From the NCBI GenBank assembly GCA_937881145.1, contig CALGFL010000272.1, positions 1 through 17,453 on the forward strand: 17,453 bases of DNA. Direction: 5' to 3'. The first letter of the stretch is position 1, and each line of letters starts with the position of its first letter. This document shows positions 8,053 through 15,714 of the stretch, in pieces. Below the pieces are notes generated by a model that did no database searches, had not been told where the DNA came from, and was given only the letters and a program-made list of their open reading frames with translations. The translations under genes were made by a program, and so were the position numbers. Source of the stretch: an uncultured Bordetella sp. (GTDB lineage: Bacteria > Pseudomonadota > Gammaproteobacteria > Burkholderiales > Burkholderiaceae_B).

Positions 8053-9099
8053 ATGTTCACGCGTGTTTTCAAGCAAGTCACCCTCGGTGTTGCCCTGAGC
8101 GCCGCCGTTTTCTCGGCCCAGGCTACCGACATCACCGGCGCGGGCTCTTCCTTCGCCTACCCCGTTTACGCCAAGTGGGCCGTCGGCTTCAAGGCCGCCA
8201 GCGGCTCGGCCGTGAACTATCAGTCGATCGGTTCGGGCGCCGGCATCAAGCAGATCGAATCCAAGACCGTGGACTTCGGCGCTTCCGACATGGCCCTGAG
8301 CGGTGCCGAACTCGACAAGAACAACCTGGTGCAGTTCCCCGGCGTGGTCGGCGGCATCGTGCCCGTGGTCAACCTGCCTGGCATCAAACCGGGTGAACTG
8401 AAGTTCACCGGCGCCGTGCTGGCCGACATCTACATGGGCAAAATCACCTCGTGGGACGACAAGGCCATCGCCGCGCTGAACCCCGGCGTCAAGCTGCCCA
8501 ACCAGGACATCCTGCCGATCTACCGTTCCGACGCTTCGGGCACCTCGTTCAACTACACGACCTACCTGACCGACGTGTCGGCCGACTGGAAGAGCAAGAT
8601 CGGTTTCGGTACCGACGTGAAGTGGCCCGTGGGCCAGGGCGGCAAGGGCAACGAAGGCGTGTCCAACCTGGTCAAGCAGTTCCAGGGCGCGATCGGCTAC
8701 GTCGAAATCGCCTACTCCACCACCAACCACCTGACCTACGGCCTGGTCGCGAACAAGGCCGGCAAGTACGTGCAGCCGACCCTGGAGACCTTCACGGCCG
8801 CCGCCGCGAACGCCAACTGGGATGCGCAGCCCGGCATGGGCGTGGTGCTGGTTGACGAGCCGGGCGACAATTCCTGGCCCCTGACCGTGGCCACCTATGT
8901 GCTGGTGCAGAAGGTGCAGGACAAGCCCGCCAACGGCGCCGAAGTCCTGAAGTTCTTCGATTACGGCTACACCAAGGGCAAGAAAGACGCCGAGTCGCTG
9001 ATCTACGTGCCGCTGCCCGACAATGTCGTCGCCAAGATCCACAAGTCGTGGGAGCAGATCAAGGACACCTCGGGCAAGCCCGTCTACGCCGCCAAGTAA
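8053..9099 (+). CDS. pstS: Periplasmic phosphate-binding protein PstS
   Basis: Captures inorganic phosphate in the periplasm and delivers it to the PstCAB importer. The 348-aa precursor has a Sec signal peptide: a basic N-terminus, hydrophobic VTLGVALSAAVF, and cleavage predicted after SAQA (residue 24), leaving a mature protein of about 324 aa, close to the E. coli mature form (321). Phosphate-site motifs are TGAGSSF (28-34), SIGSGAGIKQI, DFGASDMAL and RSDASGTSF, with GNEGVSNLVKQ downstream. AAGGA at 8041-8045, 7 bases before the ATG, fixes the start. It is the first gene of pstSCAB, behind a Pho box, and is separated from pstC by a strong hairpin. Confidence 0.97.
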   Translation: MFTRVFKQVTLGVALSAAVFSAQATDITGAGSSFAYPVYAKWAVGFKAASGSAVNYQSIGSGAGIKQIESKTVDFGASDMALSGAELDKNNLVQFPGVVGGIVPVVNLPGIKPGELKFTGAVLADIYMGKITSWDDKAIAALNPGVKLPNQDILPIYRSDASGTSFNYTTYLTDVSADWKSKIGFGTDVKWPVGQGGKGNEGVSNLVKQFQGAIGYVEIAYSTTNHLTYGLVANKAGKYVQPTLETFTAAAANANWDAQPGMGVVLVDEPGDNSWPLTVATYVLVQKVQDKPANGAEVLKFFDYGYTKGKKDAESLIYVPLPDNVVAKIHKSWEQIKDTSGKPVYAAK

Positions 9100-9126
9100 T
9101 TGCGGATCGTGGGATGTCTTGAGTAA

Positions 9127-9165
9127 ACGGCGCGAGGGCGGGCCATAGGTCCGCCCTTGTGCCGT
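9127..9165 (+). promoter_or_regulatory. Strong intercistronic RNA hairpin between pstS and pstC
   Basis: An uninterrupted 18-bp stem (left arm 9127-9144, right arm 9148-9165, three G-U pairs) closes on an ATA triloop. It begins 27 bp after the pstS stop and ends 7 bp before the pstC Shine-Dalgarno (AAAGGGA, 9173-9179). No T-run follows, so it is not a classical terminator. The likely role is 3'-end protection of pstS mRNA or partial read-through, giving more binding protein than permease. Structure is seen directly; function is inferred. Confidence 0.8.
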
Positions 9166-9184
9166 CTAGCGCAAAGGGAAGCTG

Positions 9185-10204
9185 ATGAGTGCGGTACTTG
9201 ATAATATGCCGGGCGGAACGCGGGTAAATCTCCCCGCGGATGTTACCGTCGGGAAAACTCCCCCCATGAAAAAGCCCAAGCATGCGTTCGCGGACATGCT
9301 GTTTCGAAACGCGACGCGCTTCTTTGCCTTCGCCGTCTTCTGTCTGCTGCTGGCGATCCTGATCTCGCTGGCCCTCGGCAGCACGACCACCCTGCACAAA
9401 TACGGCCTGTCTTTTCTCTGGACCAACGACTGGGATCCGGTGAACAGCCAGTTCGGCGCCCTGGTGCCCATCTTCGGCACCCTGGCCACCTCCCTCGTGG
9501 CGCTCGCCATCGCCGTGCCCGTCTCGTTCGGCATCGCCATGTTCCTCACCGAACTGTCGCCGACCTGGCTGCGCCGCCCGCTGGGCATCGCGATCGAGAT
9601 GCTGGCCGCCATTCCCTCCATCATCTACGGCATGTGGGGCCTGTTCATCTTCGCCCCGCTGTTTCAGCACTACCTCGAGCCCTATCTCATCCACGCGCTG
9701 AGCCCCATCCCCGGCATCGGCTTCATGTTCAAGGGACCGGCCTTCGGCATCGGCGTGTTCACGGCCGGCGGCATTCTCGCGGTGATGATCATCCCCTTCA
9801 TCACCGCCGTCATGCGCGACGTGTTCGAACTCGTGCCCTCCCTGCTGAAAGAATCCGCCTACGGCCTGGGCGGCACGACCTGGGAAGTCATGTACAAGGT
9901 GGTGCTGCCCTACACGCGCATCGGCGTGATCGGCGGCATCATGCTGGGCCTGGGCCGCGCGCTGGGCGAGACCATGGCGGTCACCTTCGTCATCGGCAAC
10001 GCCTTCCGGCTCGGCTCCCTGTTCCAGCCCGGCAACTCGATCGCCTCGGCGCTGGCCAACCAGTTCGCCGAAGCCAGCAACGCCACGCACCGGTCGGCGC
10101 TGATCGAGCTCGGCCTTATCCTGTTCCTCATCACCACCATCGTCCTGGCCCTGTCCAAGCTGCTGTTGCTGCGCCTGGCCAAGGGCGAGGGCGCGCGGAG
10201 CTGA
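9185..10204 (+). CDS. pstC: Phosphate ABC transporter permease PstC
   Basis: One of the two inner-membrane channel subunits of the PstSCAB importer. The 339-aa protein has about six hydrophobic segments, the first at residues 46-66 ([20 protein letters not shown]). It carries the binding-protein-dependent transport fold with the coupling-helix (EAA-like) stretch [20 protein letters not shown] at about 223-242, and [15 protein letters not shown] after it. It is 20 aa longer than E. coli PstC (319) because of a roughly 40-residue hydrophilic N-terminus. An alternative ATG at 9266 would remove most of that, but AAAGGGA at 9173-9179 supports the upstream ATG. pstA starts 2 bp after the stop. Confidence 0.95.
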   Translation: MSAVLDNMPGGTRVNLPADVTVGKTPPMKKPKHAFADMLFRNATRFFAFAVFCLLLAILISLALGSTTTLHKYGLSFLWTNDWDPVNSQFGALVPIFGTLATSLVALAIAVPVSFGIAMFLTELSPTWLRRPLGIAIEMLAAIPSIIYGMWGLFIFAPLFQHYLEPYLIHALSPIPGIGFMFKGPAFGIGVFTAGGILAVMIIPFITAVMRDVFELVPSLLKESAYGLGGTTWEVMYKVVLPYTRIGVIGGIMLGLGRALGETMAVTFVIGNAFRLGSLFQPGNSIASALANQFAEASNATHRSALIELGLILFLITTIVLALSKLLLLRLAKGEGARS

Positions 10205-10206
10205 GC

Positions 10207-11064
10207 ATGTCCACTCTCGGCATGAATAATCCCATCTACCGGCGCCGCAGCCGGGTCAACAAGGTCATGCTGACCTTGTCGTTCCTGGCGGTGCTGTTCG
10301 GCCTGTTCTGGCTGTTCTGGATCATCGCCACGCTGCTGTACAAGGGCGGCGGCCAGCTTTCCTATACGCTGTTCACGCAGATCACCCCGCCGCCGGGCTC
10401 GCCGGGCGGCCTGATCAACGCCATCGTCGGCAGCGGCCTGATGGCGGGCGTGGGCACGCTCATCGGCACGCCCGTGGGCATCATGGCGGGCACCTACCTG
10501 GCCGAATACGGCCGGCGCGGCTGGCTCGCCCCGGCCACGCGCTTCATCAACGACGTGCTGCTGTCTGCGCCGTCCATCGTCGTGGGCCTGTTCATCTATA
10601 CCGTCTACGTGGCCCAGGCCAAGCACTTCTCCGGCTGGGCCGGGGCGATTGTGCTATCGGTGCTGGTGGTGCCGGTGGTGGTGCGCACCACCGACGACAT
10701 GCTCAAGCTGGTGCCCAACAGCCTGCGCGAGGCCTGCGCGGCCCTGGGCTGCCCCGAGTGGAAGATGATCACCATGGTGTGCTACCGAGCGGCCCGCTCG
10801 GGCATCGTGACCGGCGTGCTGCTGGCCATCGCCCGCATTGTCGGCGAAACCGCGCCGCTGGTTTTCACCGCGCTCAACAGCCAGTTCATGACCTGGAACA
10901 TGAATGCGCCCATGGCCAACCTGCCCATGACCATCTATCAATACGCCATGAGTCCCTACGACGATTGGCAGCGCCTGGCCTGGGCCGGCGCCCTGTTGAT
11001 CACGCTGCTGGTGCTGGTGGTCAATATCGTGGCCCGCGCCCTGTTCAGCAGGCCCAACGTTTAA
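10207..11064 (+). CDS. pstA: Phosphate ABC transporter permease PstA
   Basis: Second channel subunit of the phosphate importer in the inner membrane. The 285-aa protein (E. coli 296) begins with a short basic cytoplasmic tail (YRRRSRVNK), then a hydrophobic segment (about 20-41, [20 protein letters not shown]) and further membrane spans. The family signature runs include [34 protein letters not shown], the coupling stretch [16 protein letters not shown], and [19 protein letters not shown] at 10197-10200 serves as ribosome site inside the end of pstC; the ATG lies two bases past the pstC stop, indicating tight translational coupling. Confidence 0.96.
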   Translation: MSTLGMNNPIYRRRSRVNKVMLTLSFLAVLFGLFWLFWIIATLLYKGGGQLSYTLFTQITPPPGSPGGLINAIVGSGLMAGVGTLIGTPVGIMAGTYLAEYGRRGWLAPATRFINDVLLSAPSIVVGLFIYTVYVAQAKHFSGWAGAIVLSVLVVPVVVRTTDDMLKLVPNSLREACAALGCPEWKMITMVCYRAARSGIVTGVLLAIARIVGETAPLVFTALNSQFMTWNMNAPMANLPMTIYQYAMSPYDDWQRLAWAGALLITLLVLVVNIVARALFSRPNV

Positions 11065-11110
11065 GGCATCCGGCCGCCATCGCCCGTTGCCCACCTTTTC
11101 CGGAACCGAA

Positions 11111-11890
11111 ATGGAACATCCCAGTTCAAGCCAAGCTCCCTCCAAGCTGGAAGTCAAGAATCTCAACTTCTTCTACGGCAACTTCCATGCGATCCGCAAT
11201 GTGAACATGTCGATCCGCGAGAACAAGGTCACGGCCTTCATCGGTCCGTCGGGCTGCGGCAAGTCGACGCTGCTGCGCACCTTCAATCGCATGTTCGAGC
11301 TCTACCCCGGCCAGCGCGCCGAGGGCGAGATCATGCTGGACGGCGAGAACCTGCTCACCACCAACACCGACATCGCGCTGATCCGCGCCAAGGTCGGCAT
11401 GGTGTTCCAGAAGCCCACGCCGTTTCCCATGAGCATCTACGACAACATCGCCTTCGGCGTGCGCTTGTTCGAGAAGCTCAGCAAGGGTGAGATGCAAGAG
11501 CGCGTCGAATGGGCGCTTACCAAAGCCGCGCTGTGGAACGAAGTGAAGGACAAGCTGCACCAGAGCGGCAGCAGTCTGTCTGGCGGCCAGCAGCAGCGCC
11601 TGTGCATTGCGCGCGGCGTGGCGATCAAGCCCGAAGTGCTGCTGCTGGACGAACCCTGCTCGGCGCTGGACCCGATCTCCACCGCCAAGATCGAAGAGCT
11701 CATCGCCGAGCTCAAAGGCGAGTACACCGTGGTCATCGTGACCCACAACATGCAGCAGGCCGCGCGTTGCTCGGACTACACGGCCTATATGTACATGGGC
11801 GAACTGATGGAGTTCGGCGCGACCGACCAGATCTTCGTCAAGCCCAAGCGCAAAGAAACCGAAGACTACATCACGGGTCGTTTCGGCTGA
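11111..11890 (+). CDS. pstB: Phosphate ABC transporter ATPase PstB
   Basis: Cytoplasmic ATPase that powers PstSCAB. The 259-aa protein (E. coli 257) has Walker [10 protein letters not shown] (45-53), Q-loop Q100, ABC signature LSGGQ (156-160), Walker B VLLLDE (176-181) and the switch His in THNMQ (H212), all intact. I chose the ATG at 11111, preceded by a weak GGAA. A TTG at 11087 would add eight residues without a better ribosome site. It follows pstA by 46 bp. The usual downstream phoU is not here; a convergent proQ-like gene follows after 67 bp. Confidence 0.96.
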   Translation: MEHPSSSQAPSKLEVKNLNFFYGNFHAIRNVNMSIRENKVTAFIGPSGCGKSTLLRTFNRMFELYPGQRAEGEIMLDGENLLTTNTDIALIRAKVGMVFQKPTPFPMSIYDNIAFGVRLFEKLSKGEMQERVEWALTKAALWNEVKDKLHQSGSSLSGGQQQRLCIARGVAIKPEVLLLDEPCSALDPISTAKIEELIAELKGEYTVVIVTHNMQQAARCSDYTAYMYMGELMEFGATDQIFVKPKRKETEDYITGRFG

Positions 11891-11912
11891 TTTGTTTTTT
11901 GCTGCGCGGGTT

Positions 11913-11974
11913 GTTCTTCGAGTTCTTGGGACGCCTGCGCAGGGCAGCCTCGGCGACTTAAGAACCCGAAGAAC
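11913..11974. repeat. Inverted repeat joining the pstB and proQ 3' ends
   Basis: GTTCTTCGAGTTCTT (11913-11927) and AAGAACCCGAAGAAC (11960-11974) are inverted copies with a single mismatch (a G-U pair in one RNA strand). A 32-nt loop between them contains a second palindrome, CCTGCGCAGG (11934-11943). The right arm encodes the last codons and stop of the proQ-like gene. Neither strand has a U-run right after the structure, so it is not a canonical terminator. It could protect or pause both convergent transcripts. Confidence 0.55.
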
Positions 11975-12698
11975 CGACAGTGTCGTCGGCTTCGTCGGCG
12001 GATACGGAGATGGTTGCCTCATCAGCGGCAGGAGCCTCTGCTGAGGAGTCAGCAGCGGGTGCGGCAGGGGGCGCAGCAGCATCTTGCGCAGCCGGTGCCT
12101 GCGCCTTGGCCGCGGCCTGCGCCTTCTTGCGCTGCTGGCGCGCCAGGAAGCTGGCATGGCCTGCTTCGGCCGCCGTTACCGTGCCGCTGGGTTCGCCGTT
12201 CAGATCGACCCGCACCGCCTCCTTGCTCAGCGCGGCCCAATAGCGGCCCACGCTGCACCATGCGGCGATGGCGGCCTTGATCTCTTCTTCGCTCAGGCGC
12301 AGCTTGGCGGCGTGGGCGTAGAGATCTTCCACGATGCCCAGCTTGAGCGCCACGCGCGGAGCGGGTTTCTTGGGGAAGGCCTTGGGAAAGGCGTGCTGCA
12401 GCCGGCCGATGGCCACCAGCAAAGGATCACGCGGCGTTTCCGGCTGCTGCGGCTTGCCTTGCGGGGCGGGGCGCTTCTGGCCTTGCGGCTTTTTGCGTGC
12501 CTCGTCCTGCGTGCGCCGCGGCTTGCCTTCGGGGCGCTCGTCCTTGCGGGCTTGAGCCGGCTTGGCGGCGCGCGGCCTGTCTGCGTCGTTCTTGCCGGTC
12601 TTGGCCGGCTTGTCTTGCGTATTCTTGCCGTGGCCATCGCGCGCGGCGCGCTCGGCCGCAAGCTGATCGCGCAGGGCGGCGAGTTGTTCGAATCCCAT
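11958..12698 (-). CDS. ProQ/FinO-domain RNA chaperone
   Basis: Predicted RNA-binding protein of the ProQ/FinO family, which binds structured RNAs and 3' hairpins and stabilises sRNAs and mRNAs. The 246-aa protein has three zones. Residues 1-90 are strongly basic and probably disordered (Lys/Arg/Pro/Gln). Residues about 92-190 form the FinO-like helical domain, with LQHAFPKAFPK, ALKLGIVEDLYA, and WCSVGRYWAALSKEAVRVDLNGEPSGTV, ending at ASFLARQQRKK. Residues 195-246 are Ala/Pro-rich and acidic. The E. coli ProQ C-terminal Tudor-like domain is absent. It is convergent with pstB and separated from kdgR by a terminator. The start ATG has only a weak ribosome site. RNA binding follows from the family; targets are unknown. 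Confidence 0.85.
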   Translation of the reverse strand: MGFEQLAALRDQLAAERAARDGHGKNTQDKPAKTGKNDADRPRAAKPAQARKDERPEGKPRRTQDEARKKPQGQKRPAPQGKPQQPETPRDPLLVAIGRLQHAFPKAFPKKPAPRVALKLGIVEDLYAHAAKLRLSEEEIKAAIAAWCSVGRYWAALSKEAVRVDLNGEPSGTVTAAEAGHASFLARQQRKKAQAAAKAQAPAAQDAAAPPAAPAADSSAEAPAADEATISVSADEADDTVGSSGS

Positions 12699-12717
12699 GA
12701 GTCTTTCGCTTCGGTGG

Positions 12718-12739
12718 AAAATGCCGCCTGGCAGGCGGC
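12718..12739 (-). terminator. Rho-independent terminator of the kduD-kdgR transcript
   Basis: On the minus strand, 25 bp after the kdgR stop, a perfect 7-bp stem GCCGCCT/AGGCGGC with a three-base loop is followed by ATTTT. It ends the catabolic transcript before the proQ-like gene. Confidence 0.65.
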
Positions 12740-12763
12740 TATGCCGTTCTTGTAGAAGAGGGC

Positions 12764-13585
12764 CTATTGTATGCGCGTCGGGGCCTGCTCGGCTCGATAG
12801 CCCAGCCGGGCCGACGCGGCGGCGCCGGCGTGCTTGAGCATCTCGATATAGTGCGTCCTGGTGTCCGCGCTGCAGCGTATCGACGGGAACGAGATCGACA
12901 GCCCCGCGGCCACAAAGCCCAGGCGGTCGAAAATAGGCACGGCCAGGCAGCGCAGGCCTTCTTCCTGCTCTTCGTCGTCTTCCCCGTAGCTCTGCCGGCG
13001 CACGCTGGGCAGGATGCTCAGCACCGCCTCGGCCGAGGTCAGCGTTCTCGCGGTCAGCTTCCTGAATTCGACGCGCGAGAGGATTTCGCGCGCTTCTTCG
13101 GGGCTGCGCCAGGCCAGCAGCACCTTGCCGATCGCCGTGCTGTAGAGCGGATTGCGCCGGCCTATGCGCGACTGCATGCGCAGGCCGTAGTCGGCATCGA
13201 TCTTATGGATATAGATGATGCTGTCTTCGTCGAAGGCGCCCAGGTGCACGGTTTCGCGGGTCTGCTGCGCGATCTGCCGCATTTCCTTGTCCGCCTCGCG
13301 CACCAGATCGACGTGTTCCAGCGCCTGCGCGCCCAACTGGAACAGCCTGATGGTCAGGCGGTAGCGTTCGGTGTCGCTTTCCTGCTCCACGTAGCCCAGT
13401 CCGCGCAAGGTCTGAAGCAACCGGTGCACGGTGGTCTTGGACATGTCCAGCCGCTGCGCCAGGGCGCTGATGCCCACCGGACCGCACTGGCCTATCGCAT
13501 CCAGAATGGCGAAAGTCTTGCCGACCGAAGCGACGGATTCGGTGCTCATGACGGCCGGGTCAGGATTTTTCGAAGGCGTATGCAT
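12764..13585 (-). CDS. kdgR: IclR-family transcriptional regulator, KdgR type
   Basis: Probable repressor of 2-keto-3-deoxygluconate (KDG) genes, released by KDG in enterobacteria. The 273-aa protein has an N-terminal winged helix-turn-helix (about 17-80; recognition region LAQRLDMSKTTVHRLLQTL) and a C-terminal IclR effector domain. Its wording closely follows E. coli KdgR as I recall it: HLGAFDEDSIIYIHKID, SRIGRRNPLYSTAIGKVLLAW, YGEDDEEQEEGLRC and AGLSISFPS. The start is uncertain: ATGs at 13594, 13585 and 13549 are possible, none with a good ribosome site; longer readings run into kduD and are not family-like. It lies 22 bp behind kduD, probably co-transcribed, which suggests autoregulation through the sites near 14460 and 14568. 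Confidence 0.88.
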   Translation of the reverse strand: MHTPSKNPDPAVMSTESVASVGKTFAILDAIGQCGPVGISALAQRLDMSKTTVHRLLQTLRGLGYVEQESDTERYRLTIRLFQLGAQALEHVDLVREADKEMRQIAQQTRETVHLGAFDEDSIIYIHKIDADYGLRMQSRIGRRNPLYSTAIGKVLLAWRSPEEAREILSRVEFRKLTARTLTSAEAVLSILPSVRRQSYGEDDEEQEEGLRCLAVPIFDRLGFVAAGLSISFPSIRCSADTRTHYIEMLKHAGAAASARLGYRAEQAPTRIQ

Positions 13586-13607
13586 GAGGCGCATTGTATG
13601 GGCAGGC

Positions 13608-14369
13608 TCACCGCGCCAGCCAGCCGCCGTCCACCGCCAGCGTGTGCCCGTGCAGATAGTCGGACGCGGCCGAGGCGAGGAACACGGCCGGCCCGGCCAG
13701 GTCTTCCGGCATGCCCCAGCGGCCCGCCGGAATGCGTTCGAGGATTTCCCGGCTGCGGCGGACGTCGCAGCGCAGCGCAGCGGTATTGTTCGTCTCGATA
13801 TAGCCCGGCGCGATGGCGTTGACATTGATGCCGCGCGCCGCCCATTCATTGGCCAGCAGGCGCGTCAGGCCGAGCACGCCGCTTTTCGCGGCGGTGTAGG
13901 ACGGCACGCGGATGCCGCCCTGGAACGACAGCATCGAGGCGATATTGATGATCTTGCCCGGGCCGCCTTGGGCGATGAACTGGCGCGCCACGGCTTGCGA
14001 GAGGAAAAACACGCTCTTGAGGTTGACATCCAGCACCGCGTCCCAGTCCTGCTCGGTGAAGTCCAGGGCATCGTTGCGGCGGATGATGCCGGCGTTGTTG
14101 ACCAGGATGTCGATGCGGCCATAGGCCTGCACGGTGTCGCGCACGATGCCGGCAATGGGCGCGGTGCTCGCGAGGTCGGCGCGCAGGTCGAGGTAGCGCC
14201 GGCCGGCGGCGCGCACGTCCGCGGCGGTCTGCTCGGGCGCACTGCGGTTGACGCCGGCGATGTCGCAGCCGGCTCGCGCCAGCGCCTGGGCGATGGCCGC
14301 GCCCAGGCCGGTGTTGCAGCCGGTGACTACCGCGACCTTGCCGCCCAGATCGAACATGTTTGCATTCAT
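13608..14369 (-). CDS. kduD: 2-dehydro-3-deoxy-D-gluconate 5-dehydrogenase (KduD)
   Basis: NAD(H)-dependent short-chain dehydrogenase that in pectin and uronate degraders interconverts 2,5-diketo-3-deoxygluconate and KDG. The 253-aa length equals E. coli KduD. Seen are the Rossmann motif TGCNTGLG (16-23), NNAG (91-94), and the catalytic triad Ser145, Tyr158 and Lys162 (YTAAK). KduD-typical stretches also occur: IINIASMLSFQGGIRVPSY, INVNAIAPGY, and a C-terminal AVDGGWLAR. AAGGG 7 bases before the ATG supports the start. It is divergent from kdgT and leads the kduD-kdgR transcript. The isomerase kduI that normally supplies its substrate is not in the window. Confidence 0.93.
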   Translation of the reverse strand: MNANMFDLGGKVAVVTGCNTGLGAAIAQALARAGCDIAGVNRSAPEQTAADVRAAGRRYLDLRADLASTAPIAGIVRDTVQAYGRIDILVNNAGIIRRNDALDFTEQDWDAVLDVNLKSVFFLSQAVARQFIAQGGPGKIINIASMLSFQGGIRVPSYTAAKSGVLGLTRLLANEWAARGINVNAIAPGYIETNNTAALRCDVRRSREILERIPAGRWGMPEDLAGPAVFLASAASDYLHGHTLAVDGGWLAR

Positions 14370-14429
14370 GGTGTGCCCTTTGCGGGTGTATGCCGGTGCG
14401 CGCCGGCGCCGGGTCTCTGCGCTGCGGCG

Positions 14430-14469
14430 ATTAGAGCATGCGGTGTTTTTTCGGAACGATAGTCCGAAA
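14430..14469 (-). promoter_or_regulatory. Operator-like palindrome over the candidate kduD promoter
   Basis: TTTCGGA (14449-14455) and TCCGAAA (14463-14469) form a perfect 7-bp inverted repeat. Its core CGGAACGATAGTCCG is a near-copy of the palindrome at 14561-14575. On the minus strand a -10-like TCTAAT lies at 14430-14435, so the palindrome covers the -35 position of a kduD promoter, although no good -35 hexamer is visible. Binding by KdgR is inferred. Confidence 0.5.
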
Positions 14470-14556
14470 TATGGAAAAAGCTAGAATCAAGTTTCCATTA
14501 AAAAGGAATTTTTGGCTAAAAAATAATAGAAGTAGGGCATGTTTCGATTCGATAAA

Positions 14557-14585
14557 TTATCGGAACGATGTTCCGTATTTATGAT
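14557..14585 (+). promoter_or_regulatory. Candidate kdgT promoter with internal operator
   Basis: CGGAACGATGTTCCG (14561-14575) is a perfect inverted repeat (6-bp arms, 3-bp centre). It sits between a weak -35, TTATCG (14557-14562), and a -10, TATGAT (14580-14585), spaced 17 bp: the usual arrangement for repression. Two AT-rich palindromes overlap or adjoin it: CGATAAATTATCG (14550-14562) and ATTTATGATAAAT (14577-14589). The rest of the kduD-kdgT gap (14370-14667) shows a small GGACC/GGTCC hairpin (14636-14650) just ahead of the kdgT ribosome site, and no gene. Confidence 0.55.
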
Positions 14586-14667
14586 AAATTGCCCGGCACA
14601 AGCACGCGGCAAAGACGTGCGACCCACATACAACGGGACCTTCGCGGTCCTTCGAGGAGACAGATTC

Positions 14668-15669
14668 ATGAACATCAAAAAGGCCGTGGACCGCGTTCCC
14701 GGAGGGCTGATGCTGGTCCCGCTGCTGCTTGGGGCCGTTGTGCACACGTTCGCGCCCAAGGCAGGCGCGTATTTCGGATCGTTCACCAACGGGCTTATCA
14801 CGGGCACCGTTCCCATTTTGTCGGTCTGGTTCTTCTGCATGGGTGCGACCATCGACCTGCGGGCCACGGGCACGGTGCTGCGCAAGTCGGGCACCATCGT
14901 GGTCACCAAGGCGCTGATCGCCTGGCTGGTCACGCTGGTCTGCACCCATTTCATCCCCGACGAAGGCATCAAGACGGGCCTGTTCGCCGGCCTGTCCATC
15001 CTGGCCATCACCGCGGCCATGGACATGACCAACGGCGGCCTCTACGCCGCCGTGATGCAGCAATACGGCACCAAAGAAGAAGCGGGCGCCTTCGTGCTGA
15101 CCTCGATCGAGTCCGGGCCGCTCATCAGCATGCTCATCCTCGGCGCCACGGGCGTGGCCAGCTTCGACGGCCGCCTGTTCGTCGGCGCGGTGCTGCCTTT
15201 CGTCATCGGCTTCGTGCTCGGCAATCTGGACAAGCAGCTGCGCGAGCTGTTCGGCAGCTGCGTGGTCGCGCTGATTCCGTTCTTCGGTTTCGCGCTGGGC
15301 TGCGGCATCGATCTGACCGTGGTGTTCAAGAGCGGCCTGCCCGGCGTGTTCCTGGGCCTGGCGGTGATCGTCGTCACCGGCATCCCGCTCATCCTGGCCG
15401 ACAAAGTGATCGGCGGGGGCAACGGCGCGGCGGGCCTGGCAGCCTCGTCCACCGCCGGCGCGGCGGTCGCCAACCCGGCGATCATCGGCGAGATGATCCC
15501 CAAGTTCAAACCTCTGGTGCCCGCCGCCACGGCCCTGGTCGCCACGTCCTGCCTGATCACCGCGATCCTCGTGCCCATTCTTACCGCCATGTGGGCGCGC
15601 CGGTTCGGCAACTACCAGGCGCCGCAGGAAGACATGGCCACGGCCGTCCCGGCGATCGTGCACCACTGA
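14668..15669 (+). CDS. kdgT: 2-keto-3-deoxygluconate permease (KdgT family)
   Basis: Inner-membrane proton symporter for KDG; in Erwinia and E. coli it imports KDG and related keto-deoxy acids. The 333-aa protein (E. coli 327) consists of about ten hydrophobic segments. It carries family stretches such as [20 protein letters not shown] at the N-terminus, [42 protein letters not shown], and [20 protein letters not shown]. The ATG at 14668 is preceded by GAGGAGA at 14654-14660, a strong ribosome site, and gives the family-typical start; upstream in-frame extensions run through the promoter region. It is the first gene of an apparent operon with the dehydrogenase and hydrolase below. Confidence 0.94.
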   Translation: MNIKKAVDRVPGGLMLVPLLLGAVVHTFAPKAGAYFGSFTNGLITGTVPILSVWFFCMGATIDLRATGTVLRKSGTIVVTKALIAWLVTLVCTHFIPDEGIKTGLFAGLSILAITAAMDMTNGGLYAAVMQQYGTKEEAGAFVLTSIESGPLISMLILGATGVASFDGRLFVGAVLPFVIGFVLGNLDKQLRELFGSCVVALIPFFGFALGCGIDLTVVFKSGLPGVFLGLAVIVVTGIPLILADKVIGGGNGAAGLAASSTAGAAVANPAIIGEMIPKFKPLVPAATALVATSCLITAILVPILTAMWARRFGNYQAPQEDMATAVPAIVHH

Positions 15670-15714
15670 AGCGCGGCTCCGTCCTCGATCAACGCAACGC
15701 AGGAAGAAAGCATC

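Noticed and set aside
11087..11110. Upstream TTG start for pstB
   Set aside because: It has no better ribosome site and yields an N-terminus longer than usual; the ATG at 11111 is preferred.
11888..11905. T-rich run after the pstB stop as a terminator
   Set aside because: No stem of useful length immediately precedes the T-run.
13586..13849. N-terminal extension of the KdgR reading frame into kduD
   Set aside because: The extra residues are low-complexity Arg/Ala-rich and antisense-like relative to IclR proteins; they overlap the kduD catalytic region in another frame.
14636..14650. GGACC/GGTCC hairpin ahead of the kdgT ribosome site as a riboswitch or attenuator
   Set aside because: A 5-bp stem is too small to claim regulation, and no aptamer-like structure surrounds it.
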